The translations under genes and the position numbers were made by a program. Shown here one piece after another: positions 17,631 through 26,291 of a DNA stretch of 64,000 bases (positions within the stretch are counted from its first letter, which is position 1; every line of letters begins with the position of its first letter). Origin of the DNA: Kumtagia yinganensis (GTDB taxonomy: Bacteria; Pseudomonadota; Alphaproteobacteria; Rhizobiales; Rhizobiaceae); assembly GCF_040081985.1 (NCBI RefSeq), contig NZ_JBEBMH010000022.1, positions 1 to 64,000 of the forward strand. The letters run 5' to 3'. The notes beneath the pieces were generated by a model. That model was not told the DNA's origin, did no database searches, and worked only from the letters and a program-made list of their open reading frames with translations.

Positions 17631-18419
17631 CTATCGCAACCCGATGGACCGCTCGCGAGCAGCGCCGTCGATCACGTCCGCGACGACTTTCGGCTGCGTC
17701 ATGAAGACGGCGTGGCTTGCGGCGACCTCGGTAACCGTCGCTCCGATGCGCTTCGCCATTGCTTGCAGCATGCGTTGGTCGAAAGCCTTGTCGTCGGCGG
17801 CGATCACCGCCCAACTCGGCTTGCTCCGCCAGGCGGCATGCTCGAGCTTTGTCGCGAAGGCGGACATGTTGATCGGCACCTGGGAGTCCCGCATGAAAGC
17901 GGCATCCGCGTCCGTCGTGTCGTTGGCGAAGCCGACCTTGAATTTCTGGGGTTCCACGAAGCCAAAGCCGTCCGGGGTGGTCTCCAGGACAAATTCGGGC
18001 GGGGTCTGGTAGCCCTCATACTGCTGCGCTGTCGTCTCTCCGGCATCCGGAGACAATGCCGAAACGTAGACCAACCCCTCGACACTCGGATGAGTGCCAG
18101 CTTCGGTTATGACGGTGCCGCCCCAGGAATGTCCGACGAGGATCGCGGGACCTTCCTGACGGTCCAGGATGCGTTTGGTTGCGGCGACATCGTCCGCAAG
18201 CGAGGTCAGCGGGTTCTGGACGACCGACACACGATAGCCGCGACCTGTCAGTTCGTCATAGACGCCGCGCCAGCCCGAGCCATCAGCGAAGGCGCCATGC
18301 ACAAGCACCACGTTCCGAACGGGCTGTTTGTCTGGGATTTTTTCGGCTGAGTGAGCGGAAGCTGCAGCCATGACCACCATCGCGGTCGCTGCAAGGAGGT
18401 TCGTCGTCTTCGTGGTCAT
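17631..18419 (-). CDS. Exported alpha/beta hydrolase
   Basis: The 262-residue protein has a signal peptide (MTTKTTNLLAATAMVVMAAA, cleavage near AHSAEK), the oxyanion region VVLVHGAFADGSGW, the nucleophile elbow GHSWGG and a candidate catalytic His in AASHAVFMTQP near the C-terminus. It resembles the esterase-like hydrolases often found beside MarR/OhrR regulators. The gene is divergent from the MarR gene; two palindromes in the shared intergenic region suggest direct repression by it. Substrate unknown. Confidence 0.88.
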   Translation of the reverse strand: MTTKTTNLLAATAMVVMAAASAHSAEKIPDKQPVRNVVLVHGAFADGSGWRGVYDELTGRGYRVSVVQNPLTSLADDVAATKRILDRQEGPAILVGHSWGGTVITEAGTHPSVEGLVYVSALSPDAGETTAQQYEGYQTPPEFVLETTPDGFGFVEPQKFKVGFANDTTDADAAFMRDSQVPINMSAFATKLEHAAWRSKPSWAVIAADDKAFDQRMLQAMAKRIGATVTEVAASHAVFMTQPKVVADVIDGAARERSIGLR

Positions 18420-18441
18420 GTTCGTATTCCTTTCGCTAGGC

Positions 18442-18458
18442 GCGATAACATTTATCGC
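18442..18458. promoter_or_regulatory. Palindromic operator candidate 1 (MarR)
   Basis: GCGATAA-CAT-TTATCGC is a perfect 7-3-7 inverted repeat immediately upstream of the hydrolase gene. It shares its half-site with the second palindrome at 18507-18516, as expected for a MarR-family dimer binding twice between divergent genes. Confidence 0.65.
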
Positions 18459-18506
18459 AATATCTGTCTCCTATGCGTTGCGATGACGTCTGTCCAGCAT
18501 AATCTT

Positions 18507-18516
18507 TATCGCGATA
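18507..18516. promoter_or_regulatory. Palindromic operator candidate 2 (MarR)
   Basis: TATCGCGATA is a perfect 10-base palindrome about 50 bases upstream of the MarR start. Its half-site matches that of the palindrome at 18442-18458. Confidence 0.6.
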
Positions 18517-18564
18517 TTCTTTTTTGCGATTGGGTGGGCTATATGGAGTCGAAGGAGAGCCGCC

Positions 18565-19035
18565 ATGCCCGCTAAAAAACCCAACAACCCGGTGCCGCTG
18601 GACGACCAGCTTTGTTACGCGATCTACTCGGCCGGTATGGCGATCCAGCGCGTGTACAAGCCACTGCTGGACGATCTCGGGCTGACCTATCCCCAATATC
18701 TCGTGCTCAATGTCCTCTGGCGCGAGGACGAGCTGACCGTCGGCAACATCGCCGAAAGGCTCGCTCTGGAATCGAGCACCCTGACACCCTTGCTCAAACG
18801 CCTGGAAACGGCAGGCCTGTTGCGCCGAACAAGAAACCCCGCGAACGAGAGACAGGTCGTGGTCGCGCTGACTGATACGGGACGCGAACTCAGATCCCGC
18901 GCGGGCTGCCTTGCCGACGCCCTGCTTTCGTCCTCCGGACAAAGCCCCGCGCATCTCAACCAGATCAACCGCGATGTCAGGGGCCTGCGCGACGCCATCT
19001 ATGGACATACTGGCGCCTGGAGCAGCATGGCCTGA
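18565..19035 (+). CDS. MarR-family regulator, OhrR type
   Basis: The 156-residue protein contains the OhrR signature LDDQLCYAIYSAGMAIQRVY with the conserved redox-sensing Cys near residue 16, then LGLTYPQYLVLNVLW and the winged-helix recognition segment LESSTLTPLLKRLETAGLL. OhrR proteins sense organic hydroperoxides by oxidation of that Cys. Here the divergent partner is a hydrolase, not an Ohr peroxidase, so the inducer may differ. A GGAGAG ribosome-binding site precedes the ATG. Confidence 0.88.
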   Translation: MPAKKPNNPVPLDDQLCYAIYSAGMAIQRVYKPLLDDLGLTYPQYLVLNVLWREDELTVGNIAERLALESSTLTPLLKRLETAGLLRRTRNPANERQVVVALTDTGRELRSRAGCLADALLSSSGQSPAHLNQINRDVRGLRDAIYGHTGAWSSMA

Positions 19036-19058
19036 GCCGGCAGACTCGTGCCGCTTCC

Positions 19059-19838
19059 CTACACTGTAGGCACCGTCCCTCCGTCGATGACATATTCCGC
19101 GCCTGTGATCGAAGCGGCGCGATCGGAGGCCAGAAAGCCAACGAGATTGGCGATTTCGTCGGGGCTGGAAGGGCGGCCGAGAGGGATTCCACCAAGCGCT
19201 GCCATGATGATCTTCTTGCCGCCTTCGACGTCGGTGCCTGCCTCGTCCGCGAGGCGTTGGGCTAGCTTGACGGAGGCCTCGGTTTCTATCCAGCCGGGCG
19301 ATACGCGAACGACACGCACGCCTTTCGGCGACACTTCCTTCGAGAGGCTCTTGCTGTAGGTCGACAGCGCCGCCTTCGCTGCGGCGTAGGCCGTCGTGGC
19401 CTCCGGCAGAGGCAGCAGCCTCTGGATTGAGGAGACGTGGATCACAACACCGCTTCCCTGCGCGATCAGTCCCGGTACGAGTTCGCGGTCGAGCCTCACG
19501 GCGGGGAACAGGTTGAGGTCGAGTTCCTTGTGCCAATCGCTGTCGCCCAGCGCCGAGAACCCGCCCGCCGGCGCCGAAGAACCGCCGAGCATGTGGACGA
19601 TGATGTCGAGGCCGCCCAACTGCTCCCTGGTGGCCTCGGCGACCGTGGAGCAGCCTTTGCTGGTGGTCAGGTCGGCAGCCACGAAAAAATCCGCCGAGGA
19701 GTTTGTGGGGACAGAGCGGGCCGTCGTCAGCACGCGCGCGCCGAGCTTGTGGAACAGGTCGACGGTTGCGGCCCCGGCGCCCTTCGTCCCTGACGTGATC
19801 AGGGCGCGCTTGCCTGCAAGGTTGAGGAAGTCGCTCAT
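19059..19838 (-). CDS. SDR-family oxidoreductase
   Basis: The 259-residue protein starting MSDFLNLAGKRALITSGTKG has the cofactor-binding TSGTKGAGAATVDLF, the DIIVHMLGG segment, and the catalytic Ser in VVIHVSSIQRLLP with Tyr-x3-Lys in TTAYAAAKAALSTYSKSL. The C-terminus (ITGAEYVIDGGTVPTV) is typical of classical SDRs. The ATG at 19838 overlaps the stop of the upstream NTF2-like gene by ATGA. NAD(P)-dependent reduction or oxidation of an alcohol/ketone is expected; substrate unknown. Confidence 0.9.
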   Translation of the reverse strand: MSDFLNLAGKRALITSGTKGAGAATVDLFHKLGARVLTTARSVPTNSSADFFVAADLTTSKGCSTVAEATREQLGGLDIIVHMLGGSSAPAGGFSALGDSDWHKELDLNLFPAVRLDRELVPGLIAQGSGVVIHVSSIQRLLPLPEATTAYAAAKAALSTYSKSLSKEVSPKGVRVVRVSPGWIETEASVKLAQRLADEAGTDVEGGKKIIMAALGGIPLGRPSSPDEIANLVGFLASDRAASITGAEYVIDGGTVPTV

Positions 19839-20158
19839 GCGCCGATCTCCAGCGCCGCGATCTTGTCGCCCGCGAGGTGGAACACGTAGGTGAGATTGGC
19901 GGGGCTGCCGGGAAACGCGCCGGTGACCTGGGCGATAACCTTGGTCCCATGCTCGTCGGACACTGCTTCGAGTGGCTCGGCGACGTGCCGATACCTGGCC
20001 TTCGCCCATTCCCACCAGCCGCTGATGGCATGGTGGCCGGAGTGGGCGCGGCCCTCGTCATGGACAGCGGCATTCGCTGCGAAGCAGTCCAGCAAAGCCT
20101 CACAATTGTTGTCTCGATCCGCTTCGAAATAGGCCTGTATCGCTTGGGGCAATTGCAT
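19835..20158 (-). CDS. NTF2-like/SnoaL-fold protein
   Basis: A 107-residue protein starting MQLPQAIQAYFEADRDNNCE, with the SnoaL-like pattern (YFEADRDNNCEALLDCFAA, HHAISGWWEWAKARY) and a C-terminal beta sheet ending DKIAALEIGA. The fold binds small hydrophobic ligands and is sometimes enzymatic. It is translationally coupled to the SDR gene. The divergent LysR gene begins 100 bases upstream and is the likely regulator of the pair. Confidence 0.8.
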   Translation of the reverse strand: MQLPQAIQAYFEADRDNNCEALLDCFAANAAVHDEGRAHSGHHAISGWWEWAKARYRHVAEPLEAVSDEHGTKVIAQVTGAFPGSPANLTYVFHLAGDKIAALEIGA

Positions 20159-20258
20159 GTCTCATCTCCTCGAGGAACTTACCGGTCCACAAGTAGGCGT
20201 ATTCCGCTGTGCCGATAATTGGGATAAAGAGGGATGTCGGATTGCGAAAAGAGGGACA

Positions 20259-21215
20259 ATGGTCAGGCCGGGTTTGCAAGATCTCGAGGCTGTCGTCGCC
20301 GTCGCCCGCAAATCCTCCTTCCGCGCCGCGGCACTTGAGCTGGGAATGTCGACGACTGCCCTGAGCAACGCGGTCGGCAAGCTGGAGGCCCACCTTGGTG
20401 TTCGCCTGTTCAATCGGACCACGCGCAGCGTGTCCCTCTCGGATGCTGGACGCCTGTTCGTGGAAAGCGTCGGCCCTGCCTTGCAGGAGATCCACGGCGC
20501 AATGGACGCGGCGCGCTCAAAACAAGCCGTGCCGACGGGAACGCTCCGCATCAATTCTTACGCGACCGCCGCGCGAGAAATCCTTTCTCCCCTGCTGCTG
20601 GAGTTCATCAGGCGTTACCCGCAGGTCCATATCGATCTGGTCACGGAAGGACGGCTAGTGGACATCGTCGCGGAAGGCTTCGACATGGGCGTACGCCGCG
20701 CCGATCTGGTCCCAAGCGACATGATCGCGATCTCGCTGGGTCGGCCGCAGAGAAATGTGGTCATCGGCTCGCCCGACTACTTCAGGCAGCACGGTACGCC
20801 TACAACGCCTACTGATCTTCTCCAACATCGCTGTGTCCGTGTCCGGCTGCCGAACGGCGCGCTGTTGCGCTGGCGCTTCGAGAAGGATGGGGAACCGCTG
20901 CTGATCGATGTGAACGGACCGATGACGCTCGATGAGGCGAGCCTCACGCGTGGTGCGGTGCTCGAAGGCGTGGCCCTCGGATACGTCATAGAGCGCGACG
21001 TGCGCGACGACATTGACGCAGGGCGTCTGGTCAGCGTTCTGCAAGAATGGATGCCACCCTCCAACGAGCTTTGCATTTATTACCCGGGTCGACGCAATCC
21101 ATCGGCGGCGCATAGAGCGTTCGTGGAGATGGCGCGCGAACTGGCGGCTGCTCGCAACGGGACGAAATACGGCACCTATTCGCCGACTTTGCCTGTCACG
21201 GGGGGCTCTGCTTAG
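20259..21215 (+). CDS. LysR-family transcriptional regulator
   Basis: The ATG at 20259 follows a GAGGG ribosome-binding site; the open frame itself reaches 20157. The 318-residue product has the N-terminal winged helix (LQDLEAVVAVARKSSFRAAA, then TTALSNAVGKLEAHLGVRLF) and a periplasmic-binding-like effector domain (GTLRINSYATAAREILSPLL). It is divergent from the NTF2-like/SDR pair, the usual arrangement for a LysR regulator and its target operon. Confidence 0.9.
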   Translation: MVRPGLQDLEAVVAVARKSSFRAAALELGMSTTALSNAVGKLEAHLGVRLFNRTTRSVSLSDAGRLFVESVGPALQEIHGAMDAARSKQAVPTGTLRINSYATAAREILSPLLLEFIRRYPQVHIDLVTEGRLVDIVAEGFDMGVRRADLVPSDMIAISLGRPQRNVVIGSPDYFRQHGTPTTPTDLLQHRCVRVRLPNGALLRWRFEKDGEPLLIDVNGPMTLDEASLTRGAVLEGVALGYVIERDVRDDIDAGRLVSVLQEWMPPSNELCIYYPGRRNPSAAHRAFVEMARELAAARNGTKYGTYSPTLPVTGGSA

Positions 21216-21758
21216 AAGATTATGTGGAGACCATGGATTGTAAGCAGCAGCATCTGCGTGCGAGTTCCTCCCGCGGCCGCTGGATAGTGGCACGGCGGTC
21301 GATCGCTCGCATATGCGGAGAGACGCTCGCCTTGAAGCAACTGCGAGCTTCTGAACATGGCGTATCTGGCTCATTAGCAACTGAGATCCGAATGCCCGCT
21401 TTGAACATTCAGATCGCATCGCGACCGACTTACAGGCCCGTAGCGGACGCTAGGACTGACGTCAGCAATGTCCGCTCCTGGGCGCAGGCGAGAATTGCCG
21501 CAGCGTCTGAAATGAGGGCGCAAAACGGACCCGGTGATTGATCGGTAAATTGCATCCCGTATCAGCCAAGCGCTTGGGGTAAGTAGCCCCAAATGTAAGC
21601 CCGAACAGCCTCAAGGGAACGGCGGAAATCCGCATCTGGACTGATGCATCTGGTTCTACAATTGCTCAGAAATGGGACCGTTTGTCAGCTGCGGTAACCC
21701 TTTCGGTAACTACACGTACACCGGTCGCTTCTAATTCCCGAGCCGTCACGACGGTCTG
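21216..21758. other. Gene-free stretch at the edge of the accessory region
   Basis: These 543 bases hold only short open frames without ribosome-binding sites or recognisable motifs on either strand. It may be degraded coding DNA. Confidence 0.4.
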
Positions 21759-22422
21759 CTAAAACGGTCGCACATCGTCGGCAATTTCAGGAAAGGCGAA
21801 GGTGAAGCCGTAGATTGCCTGAATGGCTACGCAGGCGAGAAACAACCACAGATAGAAGTATGTCCCTTGGGTGACGACGGCGCCAAAAATAGGCTATCGG
21901 GGTCAACAGTACGAACGGCACGATGCGTCGCTTGCGTGGGTTCAATCCGCCTCGATCCAACGCTGAAGTGTCTAAGGCGGCAAGGATTATCTGTCCGAGC
22001 ACGAACGCAATGCTACTCAAGCGCCAAAGCGACCCCTCGTACGGGGCGTATCCAGCGGCAAGGAAGGCGATGTCAGAGACGACCATCGCGATCGGCGAGA
22101 GAGCAAGAGTTATCGCATAAACCGGCGGCTCCTCGTCAGAAAGGGTTATCGCGTCATCGCGTCCCTCCCTCGTTTGTGGCCCAATGGAGACACCGGACGA
22201 TGTTTCCTGGCTTCGACGAAGAATTGGCGGCGGGGTCAGCACATCACCCGGGTGGTCCGAAACCAATGCTGTCTCCCCCAGGGATCTCCACTGCGTGCCG
22301 AATTTGGGCATCCAGACCAAAGTGTCGGTGGACAGATATCCGCTATTGACCATGGCCTTGATTGCGTCTGCTGGTACAGGGCCCTGTGGCTTGTCATCCT
22401 TCGAATAGTACCATTCGGCCAT
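21759..22422 (-). pseudogene. GYF_2 (DUF4339) domain membrane protein, frameshifted near its C-terminus
   Basis: Starting MAEWYYSKDDKPQGPVPADA, the N-terminus is a GYF_2 domain (W-Y pair, TLVWMPKFGTQWRSLGE), followed by membrane segments (ITLALSPIAMVVSDIAFLAA and VPFVLLTPIAYF). Near 21885 a run of five T residues breaks the frame. With one T fewer, the product continues GAVVTQGTYFYLWLFLACVA, a good third or fourth membrane segment, to a stop at 21759. The uncorrected frame ends at 21787 with an Arg-rich tail. GGAG precedes the ATG. Function unknown. Confidence 0.7.
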
Positions 22423-22458
22423 AGCCGTCTCCATAGGCTCGTGTTTCGGATGAGATCT

Positions 22459-22882
22459 TTAGAAAGGGGCCTTTTCCAGAGGCCCTAGTTCGAGCTGGCG
22501 ATCGTTTTCGAACAACTCCGGATCGCCGTAGCTCAGGCTTAGCTTCAGGGCAGTACAGGCCTCGAAACTCGCAATTGGCGGGTTCTCGGCAGTGAGCTTC
22601 TTCGCCACTGTCCACGCCTGATTTTTGATCCTGTCGGGAATGTCTACGGTCGACGACCCGAAGGCGCGGAGTAGCGTGGCAACATTGTCCGGAGAAAACG
22701 CCAACTCATTTCTGCTGCATTCTTGGGCGGCGCCGATGTAAGTGTAGAGCGTAATGAGCTCCATCATGAGGGGGTGGCTCTGCAACAATTCCGGCGAGAT
22801 GCCGGCCTGCGCATAGCTACGCCCTTGTAAAGGTGTCGCGACCAGCAATTAGGGCGACAATTACTCTTACCCAGATCATCAT
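22459..22882 (-). pseudogene. Small exported protein with frameshift in the signal peptide
   Basis: An ATG pair at 22882-22877 after GGGAGAA encodes MMIWVRVIVALIAG, then the frame is lost near 22850. The other frame continues LVATPLQGRSYAQAGISPEL, and together they make a textbook signal peptide with an AQA cleavage site. The remaining 110 residues have two Cys (QECSRNEL, FEACTALKL) and match no family I know. It lies 36 bases upstream of the GYF_2 gene on the same strand. Confidence 0.55.
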
Positions 22883-23097
22883 TTCTCCCGTCTCTGTGAC
22901 GTGTTGGAATGCGAAGGCCTTCGCCACGCTGGCGACTGATTCAATTAACTGCGATCAAGAGTGCTTTCGATCGATGGCTGGCGCGCTGCGACACATCAAA
23001 CCGGCTCACAACGCGGGAGCGCTAAAAGCCACGCGGGATAAGCGATGTCGAGAATACTCCGTGGTGGAATACTCTACAATGTCGGTTTCTCGTGTCC

Positions 23098-23325
23098 ATG
23101 GAGATACGTCAGATTCTGGCCAACAACCTGCGCCGTTATCGCAAAGCTGCGGGTCTTTCCCAGGAGGAACTCGCGCATCGTGCCGGCATCGATCGCACCT
23201 ACATCAGCGCGCTTGAGCGCTGCCAATATGCGGCAGGTATCGATGTGGTCGATCGACTGGCTCGCGAATTAGACGTTTCAGCGTCCGACCTCTTAATGGC
23301 CACGCCGACAACGGAACGCGGCTAG
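23098..23325 (+). CDS. XRE-family (Cro/CI-type) small DNA-binding regulator
   Basis: A 75-residue single helix-turn-helix protein: IRQILANNLRRYRKAAGLSQ, EELAHRAGIDRTYISALERC, then a dimerisation tail ELDVSASDLL. The ATG at 23098 is used; a GTG at 23092 is in frame. Such single-domain regulators are common on mobile elements, in keeping with the integrase 3 kb away. Confidence 0.85.
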   Translation: MEIRQILANNLRRYRKAAGLSQEELAHRAGIDRTYISALERCQYAAGIDVVDRLARELDVSASDLLMATPTTERG

Positions 23326-23372
23326 TAGGTCGGTTTTCGGGGCCGCTCCTGGCACGAGTTGGAAGTTAAAGA

Positions 23373-24395
23373 TCATGACCCAGCTGCGAGGGGTCCGAAA
23401 GACGAAGTCGAATCCGACAACAATGGTTTCAAAACCATGCGCGCGCAGCCATGGCCTACGGGGCAATGTATCTGCCGACAGGGCGCTTTGTCGTCCATGC
23501 GATTGCCGTTACAGATGTTCAGCTCGCTCCCGGCACAGAAGCGCCAAATCGCATGCTGGAGCTGACGGGGTGACATGGCGTTGGCACTCGACGTCGAACA
23601 GCCAAGTCTCGCTGCGAGATCCCGAACGATGCGTTCGCAGCCCTGGTTGCCGGCGCAGTGTTCGCCATACCGGTGCTCGGCGCAATAGACCCTCAAAATG
23701 CCGGTCCGATGCAAGTGATTGTGAACGAGTGAGTCGATGGCGACCATCGAGCTGCCGACAGACGTCCAGTCCTGTCGGCTGTTGCTGGCGGCCAGCAGGA
23801 TAGTTGCCAGCATCATGCTTGCTAGCTTTCGTGAAACGCCGGTGATGCTGGTGAACAGCGCTAGGAGTGCCTCCCGCCCTGTCGTCACCGGATCCGGTTC
23901 ACATTTGGCAATGGCCAGAATCTGATCGATGTACTGGACCAGGTCACCACCACAGATGTCGCGAATGAGCAGGTAGAGGGCAAAGGCTTGTTGGTTAAGG
24001 ACGCCTTTCCTGAGCGGGAGCGTGGGGACCGGACATGAGGGGAGGGTGGCCATGTTGGCGCAGATATGTGACGATTTGCGGTATCCGCATGCCGAGAAGC
24101 TGTGAAAGCTCTCCAGCTTCGGGCAGCGCTCGGCCCCGGAGTGCTCGAGCATTCGTTGGATTTCGGACCATTCGGAGTTGCCGTGTTTTGCGACGAAGTT
24201 CTGGGCGACGGCATCCGAAATGCCTTGATAGCTGAAGCCATCCATCAGCGATCGATAGAGGACGGCTGTGTCGTGACGCTCAATGGCCTGGTCGAGAAAC
24301 GAAGGTTCTGAAGCCCCTTGTTCGCGGCCGCGGTGGCGCGTGAAGGCAAGCAGGTTTGCGGCATGGCGGACGGCATCGTCGATGTTTGTAGTCAT
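23373..24395 (-). CDS. HhH-GPD-like (endonuclease III superfamily) protein with C-terminal Cys cluster
   Basis: A 340-residue protein from the ATG at 24395 (GGAG upstream). The middle part has a helix-hairpin-helix-like segment ITGVSRKLASMMLATILLA and, after it, MVAIDSLVHNHLHRTGI, which parallels the VDTHVxRVxxRLG segment carrying the catalytic Asp of DNA glycosylases. Cys-rich stretches (YCAEHRYGEHCAGNQGC and CNGNRMDDKAPCRQIHC) could bind a metal or iron-sulfur cluster, but the spacing is not the classical C-x6-C-x2-C-x5-C. DNA base recognition or repair is inferred; substrate and activity are unknown. It lies in an integrase-bearing accessory region. Confidence 0.5.
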   Translation of the reverse strand: MTTNIDDAVRHAANLLAFTRHRGREQGASEPSFLDQAIERHDTAVLYRSLMDGFSYQGISDAVAQNFVAKHGNSEWSEIQRMLEHSGAERCPKLESFHSFSACGYRKSSHICANMATLPSCPVPTLPLRKGVLNQQAFALYLLIRDICGGDLVQYIDQILAIAKCEPDPVTTGREALLALFTSITGVSRKLASMMLATILLAASNSRQDWTSVGSSMVAIDSLVHNHLHRTGILRVYCAEHRYGEHCAGNQGCERIVRDLAARLGCSTSSANAMSPRQLQHAIWRFCAGSELNICNGNRMDDKAPCRQIHCPVGHGCARMVLKPLLSDSTSSFGPLAAGS

Positions 24396-24404
24396 GGCTT
24401 GCAC

Positions 24405-24726
24405 TCCATTTTTTGGACGATCCCGCGATGCGATGACGCGGCAGGACCCCGACGATAGTCACACCATAGCTCGGTGACGTATGCAACCCAAGGTGGTGTA
24501 GAAGGGCGGTCGACGTCATCCTATGGCGATTGCCTCTACTCGTTGTATTTCACCGTTTATGTCACGAGTTGGCCCAGAAGCCGTGGTCGAGTGCAATCGC
24601 AATGACCGTCGCAATTTGGCTGCGAGCACGACCAGGAACTGTCCCAGCGTCGTGCTCGACGTGAAGTGCTGTACGCGCGACGGGGGGATTGCAGGCAGCC
24701 TGGCTGCCGATTTGTTTCCGGGCCAA
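24405..24726. other. Spacer in the accessory region
   Basis: No supported gene. A minus-strand open frame with SSTTLGQFLVVLAAKLRR reads plausibly but overlaps the next small gene out of frame and has no clear start. Confidence 0.35.
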
Positions 24727-25002
24727 CTACGTCGCGACGATCTCGATATCTTCCGCCTCGCAGCATTGCTTCCAGGTGTCGTAGAGGTTGCTCGATCGCT
24801 CGCGTTCGTCGCGGCCGTCATCACCCGACCAACTCACCGCTTCCTTCCAGCTGTCGAATACGGCGCCGTCGAATATGTAGCCACCGCCCTCTCGCCAGCC
24901 CGCGGCCGTGGCTGCTGCCCGGTAGGGATCCTTTGGCAGATCGCCGACAACCTCGTTCTTGTTTGCAGCGCTTTTGGGTTGTTCGTCGCCTTCTATCGGC
25001 AT
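24727..25002 (-). CDS. Small acidic hypothetical protein
   Basis: A 91-residue acidic protein (MPIEGDEQPKSAANKNEVVG ...), with AAGWREGGGYIFDGAVFDSW and a CC pair near the C-terminus. AAAGGA precedes the ATG at a good distance. I recognise no domain. It lies between the HhH-GPD-like gene and the peptidase gene, all on the minus strand, and may share their transcript. Confidence 0.55.
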   Translation of the reverse strand: MPIEGDEQPKSAANKNEVVGDLPKDPYRAAATAAGWREGGGYIFDGAVFDSWKEAVSWSGDDGRDERERSSNLYDTWKQCCEAEDIEIVAT

Positions 25003-25166
25003 CGGGATGGTCCTTTCTCACAACTGATTTTGTTGATGGGTACGCACGCCCGAACACGCAAATTGCAGTCGGGCTGCGATGTTTGTCATCGTCGAAGACG
25101 TTTGCGTACTTGCCGGCTGCAATCTTGCTCTGATCATCAGAGCGCGCCATGAAGAGGGGAGTAGGG

Positions 25167-25745
25167 CTATGGCTCGCCGTCCCCGTTGAGCGCGACGCAC
25201 CATAACCCGCTGTGCTGCAAGATGTACTGCGGTGGCGACTTGCTCGGCTCATAGGCCATTCGCACGTTGGCCAGCCGAATGCGCCGGTGAGTGCTGCTGT
25301 CGAACAGCGACATGTTCGATGCACCGATTTTGTTGACGACACTCCAGTGGTTCAGCTTGCCGGAGAAGCAGGCGATCACCGGCGTGCCATTGGCCGTCGC
25401 ATGTTTGATGGCGCGGATCGCCTCCCGGCTTTTTGGTTTTGAACCGGGAGGAAACAGCCGAGCGATTGTCAAGGCGATCTCGTAGTCGTCGCGCATATGG
25501 TCGACAGCGGTTCGAATGAGTTTGGCGAATGGTTTTGTGCCTATACCCGAGGCGACCGCGCCTAGTGTTCGCTGATCATCGTCGAGCGAGCCTAGGAGGC
25601 TGTAGAAGAGTTCCTCCCAATCCGGTCGTCGAAAAGGTCTTTCGGCTTCGCCAAGCGCCAATCGGATCGAATTGATGATCGCGTAGACGCCACAAAGGCC
25701 GTCGAGATCGCCCTGCTTCAGGGGTTGGGGTTTATGGCGCGCCAT
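25167..25745 (-). CDS. Predicted papain-fold (C39-like) cysteine peptidase
   Basis: The 192-residue protein starting MARHKPQPLKQGDLDGLCGV has a candidate nucleophile Cys in QGDLDGLCGVYAIINSIRLA (about residue 18), preceded by Gln as an oxyanion residue. The His lies in KLNHWSVVNK and an Asp in SLFDSSTH, the order expected for a papain-like C39 fold. No signal peptide, so it should act in the cytoplasm. The family is uncharacterised to my knowledge. An upstream in-frame start at 25766 is possible. Confidence 0.6.
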   Translation of the reverse strand: MARHKPQPLKQGDLDGLCGVYAIINSIRLALGEAERPFRRPDWEELFYSLLGSLDDDQRTLGAVASGIGTKPFAKLIRTAVDHMRDDYEIALTIARLFPPGSKPKSREAIRAIKHATANGTPVIACFSGKLNHWSVVNKIGASNMSLFDSSTHRRIRLANVRMAYEPSKSPPQYILQHSGLWCVALNGDGEP

Positions 25746-25835
25746 CGGCAAGCCTCCGCCGTGCAACGCAACAGCGAGAGCCGGCCATTGCCCGGGCGCC
25801 GGGGATTGTGGTCAGCGCACCCGCCATGGCCGAGC

Positions 25836-26222
25836 TCAATACTCGTCAGCACGCATGACGGTCAGCACCCGCGATGTGACACTTGGGTCGGTCGGGTCCG
25901 ACGAAGCGTACCGGCGTCGCTTGTCGTAGTAATCAATTTTCCAGATGATCCGGATGTCTTCGACCGTCATCACGGCGCAGTCATGCTCGCCATGAGGGTC
26001 ATTATCCTCAGTGAAGTCCTTGAACTCGGCCACTGCGGTGAGGATGCGGCTCATAAACGTTGGGCCTAAACCAGAGATGCCCGGCGTTATCACCACGATG
26101 CCGCCCTGGTGATACATGCGTAGCGCATCGTTTAGTTGCCGTAGCTTGGCGGTGTTGGCATCAAGCAGCTCATTGATTTCGGCGACCGTCTTTTCGTCCC
26201 ACGGCTCATTGTCTTTCGGCAT
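25836..26222 (-). CDS. DUF3768 family protein
   Basis: The 128-residue protein matches the DUF3768 pattern: LNDALRMYHQGGIVVITPGI, ILTAVAEFKDFTEDNDPHGE, WKIDYYDKRRRYASSDPTDP and a C-terminal SRVLTVMRADEY. DUF3768 is frequent on plasmids and genomic islands of Rhizobiales, usually near other accessory genes; function unknown. Length is normal. Confidence 0.85.
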   Translation of the reverse strand: MPKDNEPWDEKTVAEINELLDANTAKLRQLNDALRMYHQGGIVVITPGISGLGPTFMSRILTAVAEFKDFTEDNDPHGEHDCAVMTVEDIRIIWKIDYYDKRRRYASSDPTDPSVTSRVLTVMRADEY

Positions 26223-26291
26223 GATGGGGTCTCCATAGAGGTTCTCGTTCGAAGTCAGATGCTGTCGAACTAAGTGTGTTCATGATTTGTT

